Positions 7,957 to 14,831 are shown, counted from the first letter of the stretch. The stretch: 19,719 nt of DNA from Alphaproteobacteria bacterium (GCA_018969935.1 JAGWXJ010000023.1:1-19719); one strand, 5' to 3'. Program-made: numbers and translations. Notes: generated from the sequence alone by a model not told the origin.

Positions 7957-9888
7957 TCAAATGACTCCCTTCAATTTCAAAAGAAGCCATCCCATCAGCG
8001 CCACAATGGCAACAATCATGGTCAGGGCATAGTGGTAAACATATCCGGACTGGATGCGGGAAAGCACACCCGCACCGCCACGGCTGAGGCTTGCAAGGCC
8101 ATCGGGGCCAAGCCCGTTGATAATGGCCTGATCCCCGCCTTGGAAGAACCCGCGGCCCAAAACCCAGGCAGGCTTCACAAACAGGGCGTCATACAGCTCG
8201 TCCACATACCATTTGCGGAAGAACAGCTGGTGGATGGGCTTGAACAGGCGCGCAACCACACCGGGGATGTTCGTCGCCCACAGATAGCAAAGGTAACCAA
8301 GCGCAATCCCCGTAAGGGCCACGACCAGCGGCGCCAGCGGCACCCACGAAGGCACGTGGTGCGCCTCGTGCAAGGCTTCATGCGATGCGATGGATGCACC
8401 CCAGAAAGCCTCTACCTTCTCGCCCACAAAATAGGGGTAGAACAGGTAACCGGCAAACAAGGCACCGGCGGCCAACACAAACAAAGGCAGCAACATGATG
8501 AACGGCGATTCATGCACATGCTCCATCGTGTGGTGGTCGGCGCGGGGTTTGCCGTGGAAAGTCATGATAATCAGGCGCCATGAATAGAACGCCGTCATGA
8601 AGGCAGCCGCAATACCAATCCAGAAGGCAAACATGCCAACACCGGAATGCGCGCCAAACGCGGTTTCAAGAATCATGTCCTTGGAGTAGTAACCCGCAAA
8701 GAACGGGATACCGGCCAGCGCAAGCGAGCCAATCCACATCATGGCGTACGTAATCGGAATTTCCTTCCAGATACCGCCCATCTTGCGCATATCCTGCTCA
8801 TCGGACATCGCGTGGATAACCGAACCTGCCCCAAGGAACAACAAAGCCTTGAAGAAAGCATGGGTCATGAGGTGGAACATGGCAGCGCCATACCCTCCCA
8901 CACCCGCGGCAAAGAACATGTACCCAAGCTGCGACATGGTGGAATACGCAATCACGCGCTTGATATCGAATTGCGTCATGCCGATGGTCGCGGCAAAAAT
9001 GGCGGTCAGGGCACCGACAACGGTTACGATTTCCTTGGCATACGGTGCCAGCTCGAATAGCGGTGAAAAACGGCAGACAAGGAATACGCCGGCCGTCACC
9101 ATCGTGGCCGCGTGGATAAGGGCGGATACGGGCGTCGGGCCTTCCATGGCATCGGGCAGCCATGTGTGCAGGCCCAACTGGGCCGATTTGCCGACAGCGC
9201 CGATAAACAGCAAAAGACAAATGAGCGTCAGCGCATGGAATTCATGCCCCAGAAAACGGAATACGGTTTCGGTTTGCGAAGGCGCCTGCATGAAAATCTG
9301 GTCGAATTGCAGGCTGTCAAACATCACAAGGCAACCGAATACGCCAAGCGCAAGCCCGAGGTCACCCACGCGGTTGACGATGAAAGCCTTCATGGCCGCA
9401 GCGTTGGCCGAATGTTTGTGATTCCAGAAACCGATCAGCAGGTAGGATGCAAGGCCAACCCCTTCCCAGCCAAAGAACAACTGCACAAGGTTATCCGCCG
9501 TCACCAGCATCATCATCGCGAAGGTAAACAGCGATAGGTAGCTCATGAACCGCGCCTGCGCATCGTCATGGCTCATGTACCCGACCGAGTAAACATGCAC
9601 ACACGATGAAACGATGGTGATGACGCACATCATGACAACCGAGAGGCTATCAAGCCGCACCGACCATGAAACATCAAACGCGCCCGATGAAATCCAGCTC
9701 ATCAGCTCGTGCGTGCGCGGATGGCCGCCCAGCGCCACGTCAAAGAACAGCATGACGGAAAGCGCGGCGGCGGCAATCAGGCCCGTGCAGGTCACGATTT
9801 GCGCGCCACGGTCACCTATTTGTTTGCCGAACAGGAAGGAAATCAGGAAGCCGATAAGCGGCAGGAAAACGGGTAAAACGTCGGTCAC
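7957..9888 (-). CDS. nuoL: NADH-quinone oxidoreductase subunit L (GTG start)
   Basis: The distal proton-pumping subunit of complex I, 643 residues, with the long lateral C-terminal helix expected after residue 500. Marks include E142 in FFGWEGVGLASYLLIGFW (138-155), K234 in GAVGKSAQLGLHTWLPDAM (230-248), EGPTPVSALIHAATMVTAG (249-267), and the MSQLGYMFFA stretch. The start codon is GTG: the codon at 9888 reads GTG with AAGGG about 8 nt upstream. The only nearby ATG (9893) is out of frame and meets a stop at once, and an in-frame TGA lies upstream. The gap from nuoK is 4 nt. It should be co-translated with nuoK and nuoM. Confidence 0.98.
   Translation of the reverse strand: MTDVLPVFLPLIGFLISFLFGKQIGDRGAQIVTCTGLIAAAALSVMLFFDVALGGHPRTHELMSWISSGAFDVSWSVRLDSLSVVMMCVITIVSSCVHVYSVGYMSHDDAQARFMSYLSLFTFAMMMLVTADNLVQLFFGWEGVGLASYLLIGFWNHKHSANAAAMKAFIVNRVGDLGLALGVFGCLVMFDSLQFDQIFMQAPSQTETVFRFLGHEFHALTLICLLLFIGAVGKSAQLGLHTWLPDAMEGPTPVSALIHAATMVTAGVFLVCRFSPLFELAPYAKEIVTVVGALTAIFAATIGMTQFDIKRVIAYSTMSQLGYMFFAAGVGGYGAAMFHLMTHAFFKALLFLGAGSVIHAMSDEQDMRKMGGIWKEIPITYAMMWIGSLALAGIPFFAGYYSKDMILETAFGAHSGVGMFAFWIGIAAAFMTAFYSWRLIIMTFHGKPRADHHTMEHVHESPFIMLLPLFVLAAGALFAGYLFYPYFVGEKVEAFWGASIASHEALHEAHHVPSWVPLAPLVVALTGIALGYLCYLWATNIPGVVARLFKPIHQLFFRKWYVDELYDALFVKPAWVLGRGFFQGGDQAIINGLGPDGLASLSRGGAGVLSRIQSGYVYHYALTMIVAIVALMGWLLLKLKGVI
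7966..7977 (-). repeat. 12-nt direct repeat copy, nuoL end / nuoM ribosome binding site
   Basis: The minus strand reads AAATTGAAGGGA. The same 12 bases occur at the end of nuoK (9896-9907). In both places they encode Lys-Leu-Lys-Gly at the C-terminus and supply the AAGGG Shine-Dalgarno for the next gene. Confidence 0.85.
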
Positions 9889-9892
9889 AACA

Positions 9893-10201
9893 TTATCCCT
9901 TCAATTTGGAGAGATCCTCGACCGCAATCGAACCCTTGTTGCGGAAGAAGACGACGAGAATGGCAAGGCCGATAGCAGCCTCGGCGGCCGCAACGGTCAG
10001 GATGAACATGGTAAACGCCTGCCCTGCAAGATCGCCAAGGAAGGCGGAGAAGGCAACGAAGTTGATGTTGACGGCCAGAAGCATCAGCTCGATGGACATC
10101 AGGATAACAATGACGTTCTTGCGGTTCAGGAAGATGCCGAAAACACCAACCACGAAAAGGATGGTAGCAAGCATCAGATAGTGGATAAGCCCGATTTCCA
10201 T
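9893..10201 (-). CDS. nuoK: NADH-quinone oxidoreductase subunit K
   Basis: A small membrane subunit of complex I with three transmembrane helices, 102 residues, the usual length. The two conserved membrane glutamates are present: E38 in MSIELMLLAVN (35-45) and E74 in AAAEAAIGLA (71-80), equivalent to E36 and E72 of E. coli, needed for proton transfer near NuoJ and NuoN. The start overlaps the nuoJ stop by one base (TAATG), so translation is coupled. nuoL follows after 4 nt. The C-terminus ends KLKG, whose codons contain the nuoL Shine-Dalgarno. Confidence 0.98.
   Translation of the reverse strand: MEIGLIHYLMLATILFVVGVFGIFLNRKNVIVILMSIELMLLAVNINFVAFSAFLGDLAGQAFTMFILTVAAAEAAIGLAILVVFFRNKGSIAVEDLSKLKG
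9896..9907 (-). repeat. 12-nt direct repeat copy, nuoK end / nuoL ribosome binding site
   Basis: The minus strand reads AAATTGAAGGGA, identical to 7966-7977. It encodes the last four residues of NuoK and places AAGGG about 8 nt before the nuoL GTG start. Confidence 0.85.
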
Positions 10202-10809
10202 TACTCAACCCCCTGCCCGCTCTGGACTTTGCGGATCTCAACAACATCCTCGCGGCGGATATGCACTTGGTCTGCAATCTTCTGGCGCAGCGTACCGGGG
10301 CGCACACGCAAGGTCAGCACAATCGCACCGATCATGGCGACAAGCAAAATCAGGCCCGATATCTGGAACGGGAACACGAATTGCGTGTAAAGGATTTCGC
10401 CCAGCGCATGGGTGTTGGAGATGGATTTGGGTGCCATGGCCGCAATGTTCGCGCCCGCCATCATCGATGGGTTCCACGTCACCATCATCATGCCCATTTC
10501 AACCAGCAGAATACCGCCGATAACAATGCCCAGCGGCACATACTGCATCGAATCCTTCCGCAAATCCGCGAAGGAGATATCAAGCATCATGACCACGAAC
10601 AGGAAGAGCACGGCCACCGCGCCCACATAAACAATGGCAAGGATGAAGGCCACAAACTCGGCCCCCAGCAGCACGAAAAGCCCTGCCGCATTGAAAAACG
10701 CGAGTATCAGGAACAAAACCGAGTGCACGGGGTTCTTGGCCGATATGACCAAAAGCGCGCTAAGGATGAGCACAAAGGCAAAAAGGTAAAACGAGAGGCT
10801 GGCGATCAT
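10201..10809 (-). CDS. nuoJ: NADH-quinone oxidoreductase subunit J
   Basis: A membrane subunit of complex I, 202 residues with five predicted helices. The NuoJ signature is the third helix with the pi-bulge region, VAFILAIVYVGAVAVLFLFV (53-72), after KNPVHSVLFLILAFFNAAG (25-43). The cytoplasmic tail after the last helix is polar. AGGAA lies about 8 nt upstream of the ATG. In most alphaproteobacteria nuoI directly precedes nuoJ. Here about 1.65 kb with three foreign genes, one of them on the opposite strand, separates nuoI from nuoJ, so nuoJ must have its own promoter in the 118-nt gap upstream. It begins the J-to-proS transcription unit. Confidence 0.97.
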   Translation of the reverse strand: MIASLSFYLFAFVLILSALLVISAKNPVHSVLFLILAFFNAAGLFVLLGAEFVAFILAIVYVGAVAVLFLFVVMMLDISFADLRKDSMQYVPLGIVIGGILLVEMGMMMVTWNPSMMAGANIAAMAPKSISNTHALGEILYTQFVFPFQISGLILLVAMIGAIVLTLRVRPGTLRQKIADQVHIRREDVVEIRKVQSGQGVE

Positions 10810-10837
10810 GAATCATGTTCCTAAAAAAGGACTGCCT

Positions 10838-10866
10838 TGTTTACCCTGTCATATCGCCCATGGCAA
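10838..10866 (-). promoter_or_regulatory. Weak candidate promoter for nuoJ
   Basis: On the minus strand TTGCCA (10866-10861, five of six matches to TTGACA) is followed after 17 nt by TAAACA (10843-10838, three of six matches to TATAAT). It lies about 29 nt before the nuoJ start. A promoter is expected here because nuoJ is preceded by a divergent gene, but the -10 match is poor. Confidence 0.35.
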
Positions 10867-10873
10867 GCGCTGC

Positions 10874-10890
10874 GCACGAAAAACTCGTGC
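10874..10890. promoter_or_regulatory. Inverted repeat between nuoJ and the PagL-like gene
   Basis: GCACGA, a five-base spacer, and TCGTGC form a perfect 6-bp inverted repeat in the 118-nt divergent intergenic region. It could be an operator half-site pair acting on either gene or a small hairpin. There is no T-run after it, so a terminator is unlikely. Confidence 0.45.
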
Positions 10891-10891
10891 A

Positions 10892-10920
10892 TAGACAAAG
10901 GGGTGGGCCGCGTCTACCCT
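10892..10920 (+). promoter_or_regulatory. Candidate promoter for the PagL-like gene
   Basis: TAGACA (five of six to TTGACA) at 10892-10897, a 17-nt spacer, and TACCCT at 10915-10920 (three of six, keeping the first T, the A and the last T). The -10 ends 7 nt before the ATG, so the transcript would start at or next to the start codon. There is no Shine-Dalgarno before that ATG, which agrees with leaderless translation. Confidence 0.4.
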
Positions 10921-10927
10921 TTCTAGA

Positions 10928-11458
10928 ATGAAAAACTGCCTCCTCCCCCTTTTTATGATTATGTCATTAGTCGCCACATCCACGGCCCGCGCCGATGATG
11001 ACCGTACCAACCGTATTGTCTTTGGTTATGGCCAATACGGCTTCTACAAAAGCACCGATGAAAGCCGCCACTCCTTCCACCTTGAGGCCCGTATGGCCGA
11101 AATCCCTGTCTGGAAATTCCACCCTTGGGTTGGCGTGGAATACAACGAGGCAGGCAGCAATGCCGCTTACGCCGGCCTCGAAACCGATATGGACATCAAC
11201 GAAAACTGGGTCGTAACCCTTCAGGCAGGCGCAGGTTATTTCAATGACGGCAAGCACAACCGCAACCGCGATTATTACCCCCCAGAGGGCTTTAAAATCC
11301 GTACGCAGGCTGAAATCGGCTACAAGTTTGAAAACGGCTACCAGCTAAGCTTCGGGGCGTCCCACTCATCCAACGCGGGCACGAAGTTCCCCAATCCCGG
11401 CGGAAACATGCTGAGCATTAACGCCCATGTGCCGATCGGCAATATATCAGGCGACTAA
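10928..11458 (+). CDS. PagL-like lipid A 3-O-deacylase / acyloxyacyl hydrolase family outer-membrane protein
   Basis: A 176-residue protein with a signal peptide (likely cleaved after STARA, 18-22) and a mature part of about 154 residues made of alternating short amphipathic strands, like the 8-stranded PagL barrel. PagL removes the 3-O-linked acyl chain of lipid A in the outer membrane. The family signature HSSNAG (146-151) followed by PNPGGN (155-160) is present, giving the His and Ser of the catalytic triad (H146, S148). Counting by the PagL spacing, the third catalytic position (Glu in P. aeruginosa) falls on N160, so activity is uncertain. The C-terminus lacks the aromatic residue common in outer-membrane barrels. 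The gene runs opposite to nuo, has no Shine-Dalgarno, and ends convergently, overlapping the next gene by 12 nt. The family call rests on the motif and fold only. Confidence 0.7.
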   Translation: MKNCLLPLFMIMSLVATSTARADDDRTNRIVFGYGQYGFYKSTDESRHSFHLEARMAEIPVWKFHPWVGVEYNEAGSNAAYAGLETDMDINENWVVTLQAGAGYFNDGKHNRNRDYYPPEGFKIRTQAEIGYKFENGYQLSFGASHSSNAGTKFPNPGGNMLSINAHVPIGNISGD

Positions 11459-12046
11459 ACCGCGGCGGCCCAACACATCGATACGCTTGCCAGCCGCGCA
11501 ACAAGGCAGGTTGCGTGCAACCACCTCAAAATTCGGGCCTTCCAGCAACTGTGTAGGCAATTCATCGCTCTTGCGGTCACGGATAACGTTAAAGGCAAAA
11601 CGCGCGCCTGTCATGCTCAGCGCGTCATGCCAGATCCCCGGCACCGTCGCCAGCGTGCTTTGGGTGTACAGCGAGTTATCGATGTTACAACGGCCATTCC
11701 CCTTGGGGTTGTAATAAACAAACCCGAAGCCGACCATATCGGCCTTGCTGTCAGGCAGTTCGCCTGATGCCGCCCTCAGGAAATCTCCCTGCAAGCCGTT
11801 GGAAATGATTCTGATATTACAGGCCTTTACCTGCACCTGCGGTAAAAACCGCACACCCACATGGGGCCCTGCCTCTATCATGGCGGCAAGATAGGCATCA
11901 TCGTTCTCGCGCAAAACTGTATGGCCGCCCTCGCTACGCATAAGTGCGGCGACAAGCAACACACTGCTGATGGGGAAAGCGTTTTCGCTGGTCGATTGGT
12001 TGGCAAGCGCGGCGGCAGATCTGTCGGTAAGCGTAATATTCAGCAT
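11447..12046 (-). CDS. Unknown protein, second gene of a small pair between nuoI and nuoJ
   Basis: I do not recognise this 199-residue protein. No signal peptide is visible from the chosen start; a short hydrophobic run sits at about 24-36 (FPISSVLLVAALM). The middle has GFGFVYYNPKGNGRCNIDNS (106-125), and a CC pair is at 182-183. I placed the start at ATG 12046, 4 nt after the stop of the upstream gene. A longer in-frame start at 12118 would overlap that gene by 68 nt and add a cysteine-rich stretch that looks like out-of-frame translation. There is no strong Shine-Dalgarno, so coupling to the upstream gene is likely. Its 3' end overlaps the convergent PagL-like gene by 12 nt. Confidence 0.65.
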   Translation of the reverse strand: MLNITLTDRSAAALANQSTSENAFPISSVLLVAALMRSEGGHTVLRENDDAYLAAMIEAGPHVGVRFLPQVQVKACNIRIISNGLQGDFLRAASGELPDSKADMVGFGFVYYNPKGNGRCNIDNSLYTQSTLATVPGIWHDALSMTGARFAFNVIRDRKSDELPTQLLEGPNFEVVARNLPCCAAGKRIDVLGRRGLVA

Positions 12047-12050
12047 AGAA

Positions 12051-12416
12051 CTACAAACTTTTAAATGGCGGGCGTGGGCGGCCACCTTGCGGCAGCAACC
12101 TGCAATGCTTGTTAACAAAGGCGGCCCTGTTCAGGCGATGTGCCTCGCGGCAACCAAGGGTCAACATGGCCGTCTTTTCAAGGGGCGGCAAATCCGAAAA
12201 AAGCCCGCGCATGGTACTGCCGTCTGGCTTGCGTGTAATGGCCGTATTGGCTGCAAGGTCATAGGTGGATACAGCCTGCGGCTGCCCGCCCTGCATGGTC
12301 ACGCTAAAGCTGTCGTCATTGATGATGGTCACGACAAAATTGTTATTCTGCGCCAAGGCATCAGGGCTGGCACTGGCGACCATAAAACCTAGCAATGCGG
12401 CTTGTTTCAAATTCAT
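12051..12416 (-). CDS. Small exported protein of unknown function
   Basis: A 121-residue protein with a Sec signal peptide (MNLKQAALLGFMVASASPDALAQ, cleavage after ALA at about residue 22), so probably periplasmic. The mature domain begins with beta-like segments NNFVVTIINDDSFSVTM (25-41). It carries two cysteines (C89 and C105) and ends in a basic Pro/Arg-rich tail (GGRPRPPFKSL). No family is recognised. It lies 46 nt after nuoI but has its own near-consensus promoter just upstream of the ATG and no Shine-Dalgarno, so it is likely translated from a leaderless transcript. It heads a two-gene unit with the gene ending at 11447. Confidence 0.7.
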   Translation of the reverse strand: MNLKQAALLGFMVASASPDALAQNNNFVVTIINDDSFSVTMQGGQPQAVSTYDLAANTAITRKPDGSTMRGLFSDLPPLEKTAMLTLGCREAHRLNRAAFVNKHCRLLPQGGRPRPPFKSL

Positions 12417-12422
12417 GCCGAA

Positions 12423-12451
12423 AATATACCGATAACCAATGAATATGTCAA
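12423..12451 (-). promoter_or_regulatory. Near-consensus sigma-70-type promoter giving a leaderless transcript
   Basis: On the minus strand TTGACA (12451-12446, perfect) is separated by 17 nt from TATATT (12428-12423, five of six). Only six bases (TTCGGC) separate the -10 box from the ATG at 12416, so the expected transcription start is the A of the ATG or a base beside it. The -35 box begins 11 nt beyond the nuoI stop codon. Confidence 0.8.
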
Positions 12452-12462
12452 ATAATTAAGGG

Positions 12463-12951
12463 TTAGCGGTAAGGCGCGTCAGCCGTCAGGTTGGCGGCAA
12501 TCTGGGCTTCCCAGCGGTCGCCGTTGGCCAGCAGTTTTTCCTTGTTGTAGAAAAGCTCCTCGCGCGTTTCGGTCGCGTACTCGAAGTTCGGGCCTTCCAC
12601 AATCGCATCCACGGGGCAGGCCTCTTGGCACAGCCCGCAGTAAATGCACTTGGTCATATCGATATCGTATCGGGTCGTACGGCGGCTGCCGTCCTCGCGC
12701 GGTTCGGCCTCGATGGTAATGGCAAGCGCGGGGCAAACGGCCTCGCACAGCTTGCAGGCAATGCAGCGCTCCTCGCCGTTCGCGTAACGGCGCAACGCAT
12801 GCTCGCCACGGAAGCGGGTTGAAAGCGGGGCTTTCTCGAACGGATAGTTGAGGGTCACACGCTGCTTGAACATGTACGAAAAAGTAAGCGCCATCCCCCG
12901 CACAATCTCGGTCAGGAAGAAGGATTTGAAGTAATTTGTCTTAACAGCCAT
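12463..12951 (-). CDS. nuoI: NADH-quinone oxidoreductase subunit I (two 4Fe-4S clusters)
   Basis: The ferredoxin-like subunit of complex I that carries clusters N6a and N6b and passes electrons towards N2 and quinone. The 162 residues are the usual length. Two complete CxxCxxCxxxCP motifs are present: C63, C66, C69, C73 and C102, C105, C108, C112. The N-terminal FFLTEIVRGMALTFSYMFK (11-29) is the amphipathic anchor, and NYPFEKAPLSTRFRGEHALR (35-54) is typical of alphaproteobacterial and mitochondrial forms. It starts 7 nt after the nuoH stop, with AGG upstream. nuoJ does not follow; three unrelated genes intervene. Confidence 0.98.
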   Translation of the reverse strand: MAVKTNYFKSFFLTEIVRGMALTFSYMFKQRVTLNYPFEKAPLSTRFRGEHALRRYANGEERCIACKLCEAVCPALAITIEAEPREDGSRRTTRYDIDMTKCIYCGLCQEACPVDAIVEGPNFEYATETREELFYNKEKLLANGDRWEAQIAANLTADAPYR

Positions 12952-12958
12952 CGTAAAC

Positions 12959-13981
12959 CTACTGGAGGACAGGCAATGAGTTAGTTGCCATCAGCGTGCC
13001 GGCAACCACCAGCACCCAAACAAGCGTGAAAGGCAAAAAGATTTTCCAGCCAAGACGCATCAGCTGGTCATAACGGTAACGGGGCAGCGTTGCCCGCACC
13101 CAGATATACACGAACAGGATGAAGCTGACCTTCAGCACAAACCAGATAACGCCGGGCACAAACGCCAGCGCCTCGATACCGAAGGGCGGCAGCCACCCGC
13201 CAAGGAACAGCACGGTCGCCATGGCCGACATCAAAATCATGTTCGCGTATTCGGCCAAAAAGAACAGCATGAACGCCGCCGCCGAATATTCGACAAGGAA
13301 CCCGCCTGAAAGTTCGGACTCGCCTTCAGGTAGGTCAAACGGTGCGCGGTTGCATTCAGCCAGAATGGACACCACGAAAACGATGAACATGGGGAACAGC
13401 ATCACATCCACCCACCAAGGGCGGTCATGCATGACAATGTCTGTGAGGTTAAGCGAGCCGGTGACTAGCAGCACGCACACAATCACAAGGCCCATCGAAA
13501 CTTCGTAGGAAACCATCTGCGCGGCAGAGCGCATACCGCCAAGGAAAGCGTACTTGGAGTTGGAAGCCCAACCCGCCATCAGCACGCTGTAAACGCCCAT
13601 CGAGGATACGGCGAAAAGGTAAAGGATGCCGACATTGATATCCGCAATCACCCAGCCCTTGTTAACGGGGATAACAGACCACGCGATCATGGAAAGCAGC
13701 ATGGCAAGGACAGGCGCAAAAATGAAAACCACGCGGTGCGCGGCGGAAGGAATGATGATTTCCTTGGAGAAAAGCTTGATGGCATCTGCAAAGGTTTGCA
13801 GAAGGCCGAACGCGCCGACTGTCATGGGGCCTTGGCGCAACTGCATCGCGCCCATCACTTTGCGCTCGGCGTACACAAGGTATGCCACGCCAATCAGCAG
13901 CGGCAGCACAAACGCAAGAATTTGCAGAACAATCATGGCGCCTGGCAGGCCGTATTCATTCCAGAGCTGGAGAGAAGTCAT
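12959..13981 (-). CDS. nuoH: NADH-quinone oxidoreductase subunit H
   Basis: The membrane subunit that joins the peripheral and membrane arms of complex I and helps form the quinone chamber. The 340 residues form about eight helices. Conserved cytoplasmic loops are present: AERKVMGAMQLRQGPMTVG (38-56), FGLLQTFADAIKLFSKE (58-74), SYEVSMGL (158-165) and NRAPFDLPEGESELSGGF (211-228), followed by VEYSAA. nuoG does not precede it directly: a glycosyltransferase gene and an opposite-strand gene lie between, so nuoH needs its own promoter in the 162-nt gap upstream. I could not pick a convincing one. The Shine-Dalgarno before the ATG is weak. Confidence 0.97.
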   Translation of the reverse strand: MTSLQLWNEYGLPGAMIVLQILAFVLPLLIGVAYLVYAERKVMGAMQLRQGPMTVGAFGLLQTFADAIKLFSKEIIIPSAAHRVVFIFAPVLAMLLSMIAWSVIPVNKGWVIADINVGILYLFAVSSMGVYSVLMAGWASNSKYAFLGGMRSAAQMVSYEVSMGLVIVCVLLVTGSLNLTDIVMHDRPWWVDVMLFPMFIVFVVSILAECNRAPFDLPEGESELSGGFLVEYSAAAFMLFFLAEYANMILMSAMATVLFLGGWLPPFGIEALAFVPGVIWFVLKVSFILFVYIWVRATLPRYRYDQLMRLGWKIFLPFTLVWVLVVAGTLMATNSLPVLQ

Positions 13982-14143
13982 GGATAAAATCAGTCCGTTT
14001 AAAACGGCGTAAGATTGCTACATTGTTAGTCTACTGACAAGAGATTATGCGCTTGCGTCAATGATTTAGACAGAGCTATCACAATTTGACATAACAGCAA
14101 GCTATGGGTATCGTGCGCCTCACAATTTTATGAACGGTAAACC
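13982..14143. promoter_or_regulatory. Divergent intergenic region, nuoH / nucleotidyltransferase gene
   Basis: This AT-rich 162-nt gap must drive nuoH leftwards and the nucleotidyltransferase rightwards. It holds a near-perfect palindrome CCGTTTAAAACGG at 13995-14007, close to the nuoH start, which could be an operator or 5'-leader hairpin. A good plus-strand promoter lies at 14086-14114. For nuoH, TTGTCA (minus strand) is present, but no matching -10 box stands out. Confidence 0.6.
14086..14114 (+). promoter_or_regulatory. Candidate promoter for the nucleotidyltransferase gene
   Basis: TTGACA (perfect) at 14086-14091, a 17-nt spacer, and TATCGT (four of six) at 14109-14114. The expected transcription start is near 14121, leaving a leader of about 23 nt before the ATG at 14144. 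Confidence 0.6.
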
Positions 14144-14830
14144 ATGTCCGACTATTCAGGTTTTGAACCATACACCCCCGTCCAGCCCGTTAAGGTGGAC
14201 CTGCATGTCCCTGTCGAATACAGGGAGCCACTTGCAGCCCTGCGCGAAATGGGCCTCGAAACCCCTAAAATCGAAGGCGGTTTCCTGCGCGATTTGTTCT
14301 GCGGAAAGGCTTTCAAGGATATCGATATGAGCGTTTCCACCAAAACATGGCGCGCCTGCGAGATGTCGATTGATGATGCCGCCGATTTGATTTTGAAAGA
14401 CTGGCGCTTCCGCGAACTGAAAACCGAATTCATGGCCCCCGTCAAACAGGCAGGCGATGGTTACGGCTACATCATGCTCCGCCGCCGCCGTCTGCAATGC
14501 GAATTTGTTACCAAAGCGGGTAACAGGCTCCCGTTGGATATCACGATCTTCAGTGAACCGGTTAGCCCAGCTGAAATGTCCTTGAACGCCGACGCCCCCA
14601 TCAATTCGGCTGTCATTGATCTTTCAGGCAACGTGATTGCCGACCCCGATTTCGAGGACCACTGCAAAAGGCAAATCTATCACCTTCGTACCCACGGCAT
14701 CAGTGCCGCATTGGAAGGCGCAAGAAGGTTCAAACGCATCCGTGACCGCGCATACCCGAAAATGCGCTTTGAAGCCCCTGCAAAAAGTGTTGGTCTGATA
14801 GCCGCCTGCGTTGCCCGCCTGGCAGCTTAA
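14144..14830 (+). CDS. Orphan nucleotidyltransferase with CCA-adding/poly(A)-polymerase-type head
   Basis: A 228-residue cytoplasmic protein. The N-terminal half has the class II polymerase-beta-superfamily motif GGFLRD (45-50) followed at the exact family spacing by KDIDMSV (58-64), giving catalytic D59 and D61. LPLDITIF (129-136) supplies the likely third carboxylate, D132. PINSAVIDLSGNVIADPDFE (152-171) parallels the FTINALAYD...G..iD segment of CCA enzymes, and LEGARRFKRIRD (190-201) sits where the neck-domain nucleotide-recognition helix would be, but without the usual EDxxR. The body and tail domains are missing (family enzymes are about 400 residues), so tRNA CCA addition is unlikely; the substrate is unknown. 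The start has only a weak Shine-Dalgarno. It is opposite in strand to nuo and ends 1 nt from the convergent glycosyltransferase stop. Confidence 0.75.
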   Translation: MSDYSGFEPYTPVQPVKVDLHVPVEYREPLAALREMGLETPKIEGGFLRDLFCGKAFKDIDMSVSTKTWRACEMSIDDAADLILKDWRFRELKTEFMAPVKQAGDGYGYIMLRRRRLQCEFVTKAGNRLPLDITIFSEPVSPAEMSLNADAPINSAVIDLSGNVIADPDFEDHCKRQIYHLRTHGISAALEGARRFKRIRDRAYPKMRFEAPAKSVGLIAACVARLAA

Positions 14831-14831
14831 G

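Noticed and set aside
7744..8583. Long plus-strand open frame (279 codons) antisense to nuoM and nuoL
   Set aside because: It mirrors real membrane-protein genes with strong family matches. The translated product is His/Arg/Gln-rich without domains, typical of a shadow frame in GC-rich DNA.
9891..9893. ATG as the nuoL start
   Set aside because: It is out of frame with nuoL and reaches a TGA after one codon; the GTG at 9888 is the only start that works.
12047..12118. N-terminal extension of the 199-residue unknown protein to an ATG at 12118
   Set aside because: It would overlap the upstream exported-protein gene by 68 nt, and the added residues (cysteine and basic rich) look like out-of-frame translation; the ATG at 12046 fits operon spacing better.
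11447..12416. The two small genes as one gene broken by a frameshift
   Set aside because: The first has its own signal peptide and a natural stop followed by a new ATG after 4 nt. Nothing in the two products shows continuity, though without a homologue this cannot be fully excluded.
13995..14007. Palindrome before nuoH as a rho-independent terminator
   Set aside because: The stem is short and AT-rich at its centre, and no T-run follows on either strand.
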